A stretch of DNA of 64,000 nucleotides from the NCBI GenBank assembly GCA_964514485.1, contig CAZEWG010000003.1, forward strand, positions 59,583-123,582, read 5' to 3'. A program made the translations under genes and the position numbers. Every line of letters starts with the position of its first letter. Position 1 is the stretch's first letter. Source of the stretch: JAEZAA01 sp964514485. GTDB lineage: Bacteria; Pseudomonadota; Gammaproteobacteria; Pseudomonadales; Oleiphilaceae. The notes beneath the pieces are model-generated. The model saw nothing but the letters and a program-made list of their open reading frames with translations. It made no database searches and had not been told where the DNA came from. Shown here in pieces: positions 63,069 to 64,000 of the stretch.

Positions 63069-63880
63069 TGGCTGGCATCCTGAGAAGGCGTCCTTAGCAA
63101 CATTTCTTGCTCCATGAAGTGGCCAGTTTTAATCAAGGCCTGGGCCAGTGACGCAAACCCAAGCTGATTAGCAAGGTTCACTGCCGCAACGCCGGATTTT
63201 TGATAAGGCTTGCGGAATGCCCAGTACCAGGCCGTCCAGTCTTTAGGCTGAACAAAGCGGCAAGGGGCTTTGAGGTTGCGCTGCAGGGAGGCATAGTTTT
63301 GCAAGCCCGCCAGATCATAGTCGAAGGCGCAGAAAATTTGCTGGTATTGATTGAGCCAGGGGCGATAAATCTCCCCGGCGATACGGTCCCCACTGCCCAG
63401 AATCACATCGGTATTAGTCAGGGACAGCGGCTTACTCACGAAGCCCGAAACAATATCCAACATTTCGGCACAACGAAAAAAGTTGAATTCATTTTCAACA
63501 ATTAGAGCCCGGGGCTTTGGGTGACTAGCCTGATGCCAGCCATCCGGCGTCACCACCACCGTATCCGGACGTGGATCAGCACAGCCTTCGTGATAGACCA
63601 GCAAGAACGAGATATCGTTACCATGTCGATGGGAGTCACCCACACTTGCCGCATGGGCCCGATCCTGAGTGGGCTGGGCCATCAACAACAATTGGTCCAG
63701 TACATCCCCGGTACAGGTGACAACCCACTTTTGGGGCGCAACCATGGCTACCTGAAAATGCTTTTGCCAGTTCTGCGCATATTCATACGGCAGGCATTTC
63801 AGAAACGCGCTGAAATTGATTGGCCTAGCATCCTGTATGGATGTCAGATAACGCAGTAGCTGGGTGCTTTTAGGTGCCAT
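63065..63880 (-). CDS. small TOPRIM-domain protein of the condensin-like operon (MksG/JetD-like)
   Basis: This 271-residue protein is the first gene of the operon and overlaps the SMC gene start by 4 bases. Residues 125-195 read as a TOPRIM fold: glutamate in ALIVENEFNFF (Glu129), then the acid pair in CAFDYDLAGLQ (Asp187, Asp189) with a following glycine. In JetD this domain cuts DNA. Described JetD/MksG proteins are near 390-400 residues and have an extra N-terminal arm; here only about 120 residues precede the TOPRIM. No ATG, GTG or TTG lies upstream before a stop, so it is not simply mis-started. It has no good ribosome site. Confidence 0.65.
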   Translation of the reverse strand: MAPKSTQLLRYLTSIQDARPINFSAFLKCLPYEYAQNWQKHFQVAMVAPQKWVVTCTGDVLDQLLLMAQPTQDRAHAASVGDSHRHGNDISFLLVYHEGCADPRPDTVVVTPDGWHQASHPKPRALIVENEFNFFRCAEMLDIVSGFVSKPLSLTNTDVILGSGDRIAGEIYRPWLNQYQQIFCAFDYDLAGLQNYASLQRNLKAPCRFVQPKDWTAWYWAFRKPYQKSGVAAVNLANQLGFASLAQALIKTGHFMEQEMLLRTPSQDASQ

Positions 63881-64000
63881 GGTGACTACAACTTTGGGCT
63901 TAACTAACGTGCAGATTACGGCCTGGAGGATAATCTCTAAAATCCATCCAGTGGCATGTCCTAAGTAAGTTTAGCCGCTATGAGTGGAATGTGTGCTGTT
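63881..64000 (-). other. upstream region of the condensin-like operon
   Basis: The last 120 bases of the window precede the TOPRIM gene. The reading frame stays open for about 30 codons back to a TAA but has no standard start codon. GGAGG appears as CCTCC at 63932-63936 (plus-strand view) but far from the start. No promoter can be fixed. Confidence 0.5.

Overview
The window looks like a chromosome segment of a free-living, probably marine gammaproteobacterium related to Pseudomonas and the Cellvibrio group. The run leuC-leuD-leuB-asd-fimV-truA-trpF-accD-folC-dedD-cvpA-purF is the classical Pseudomonas-type order, here with trpBA placed between trpF and accD. A complete Na+-translocating NADH:quinone reductase operon points to a sodium-rich habitat. 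Most of the 64 kb is core metabolism. I see no rRNA, no intact tRNA, no insertion sequence, no CRISPR array and no integrase. These assignments rest on motif and length recognition only; no database search was run.

Layout. Positions 1-19.6 kb, nearly all on the minus strand: biosynthesis of purines (purF start), folate (folC), fatty acids (accD), tryptophan (trpF, trpB, trpA), leucine (leuCDB with a divergent LysR regulator), aspartate-family amino acids (asd) and chorismate (aroC), plus truA, fimV, prmB and an MFS transporter. Positions 19.7-29.5 kb: folE, a patatin-like protein, a DUF4892-like periplasmic protein, an alpha/beta hydrolase, tatD, pilZ, znuA, dusA, tal, a TerB-like protein and a glycerophosphodiester phosphodiesterase. 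Positions 29.5-38.2 kb: nqrABCDEF-apbE-nqrM-sthA on the minus strand, a single module holding the Na+-NQR, its flavin transferase, its maturation factor and a soluble transhydrogenase. apbE in this operon appears to start at an ATT codon.

Positions 38.4-46.6 kb: a GNAT-nitrilase fusion, acetyl-CoA synthetase with an adjacent CrbR/ErdR-like response regulator, three small proteins (one HopJ-like), and a secreted protein with a DUF6801-like N-terminus and two choice-of-anchor-D repeats. Positions 47.2-57.6 kb: etfA/etfB divergent from ETF-quinone oxidoreductase with a PsrA-like palindrome between them; a ClpV/TssH ATPase with no other type VI secretion gene in view; and a lipid-related trio (LPG-synthase-like membrane protein, geranylgeranyl-reductase-like flavoprotein, cyclopropane-fatty-acid synthase).

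Positions 57.6-64 kb look accessory. A roughly 690-base non-coding stretch holds a fragment resembling the 3' end of a tRNA. It precedes a tightly overlapped four-gene operon encoding, in transcript order, a small TOPRIM protein, an SMC-like ATPase, a kleisin-like protein and a small KITE-like protein. This is a condensin-type MksBEFG/Wadjet-like system, expected to act against plasmids or in chromosome organisation. Its gene order (TOPRIM first) and the short TOPRIM subunit (271 residues) differ from the described JetABCD layout. It is the best candidate in the window for something little described. A 100-N assembly gap interrupts the SMC gene.
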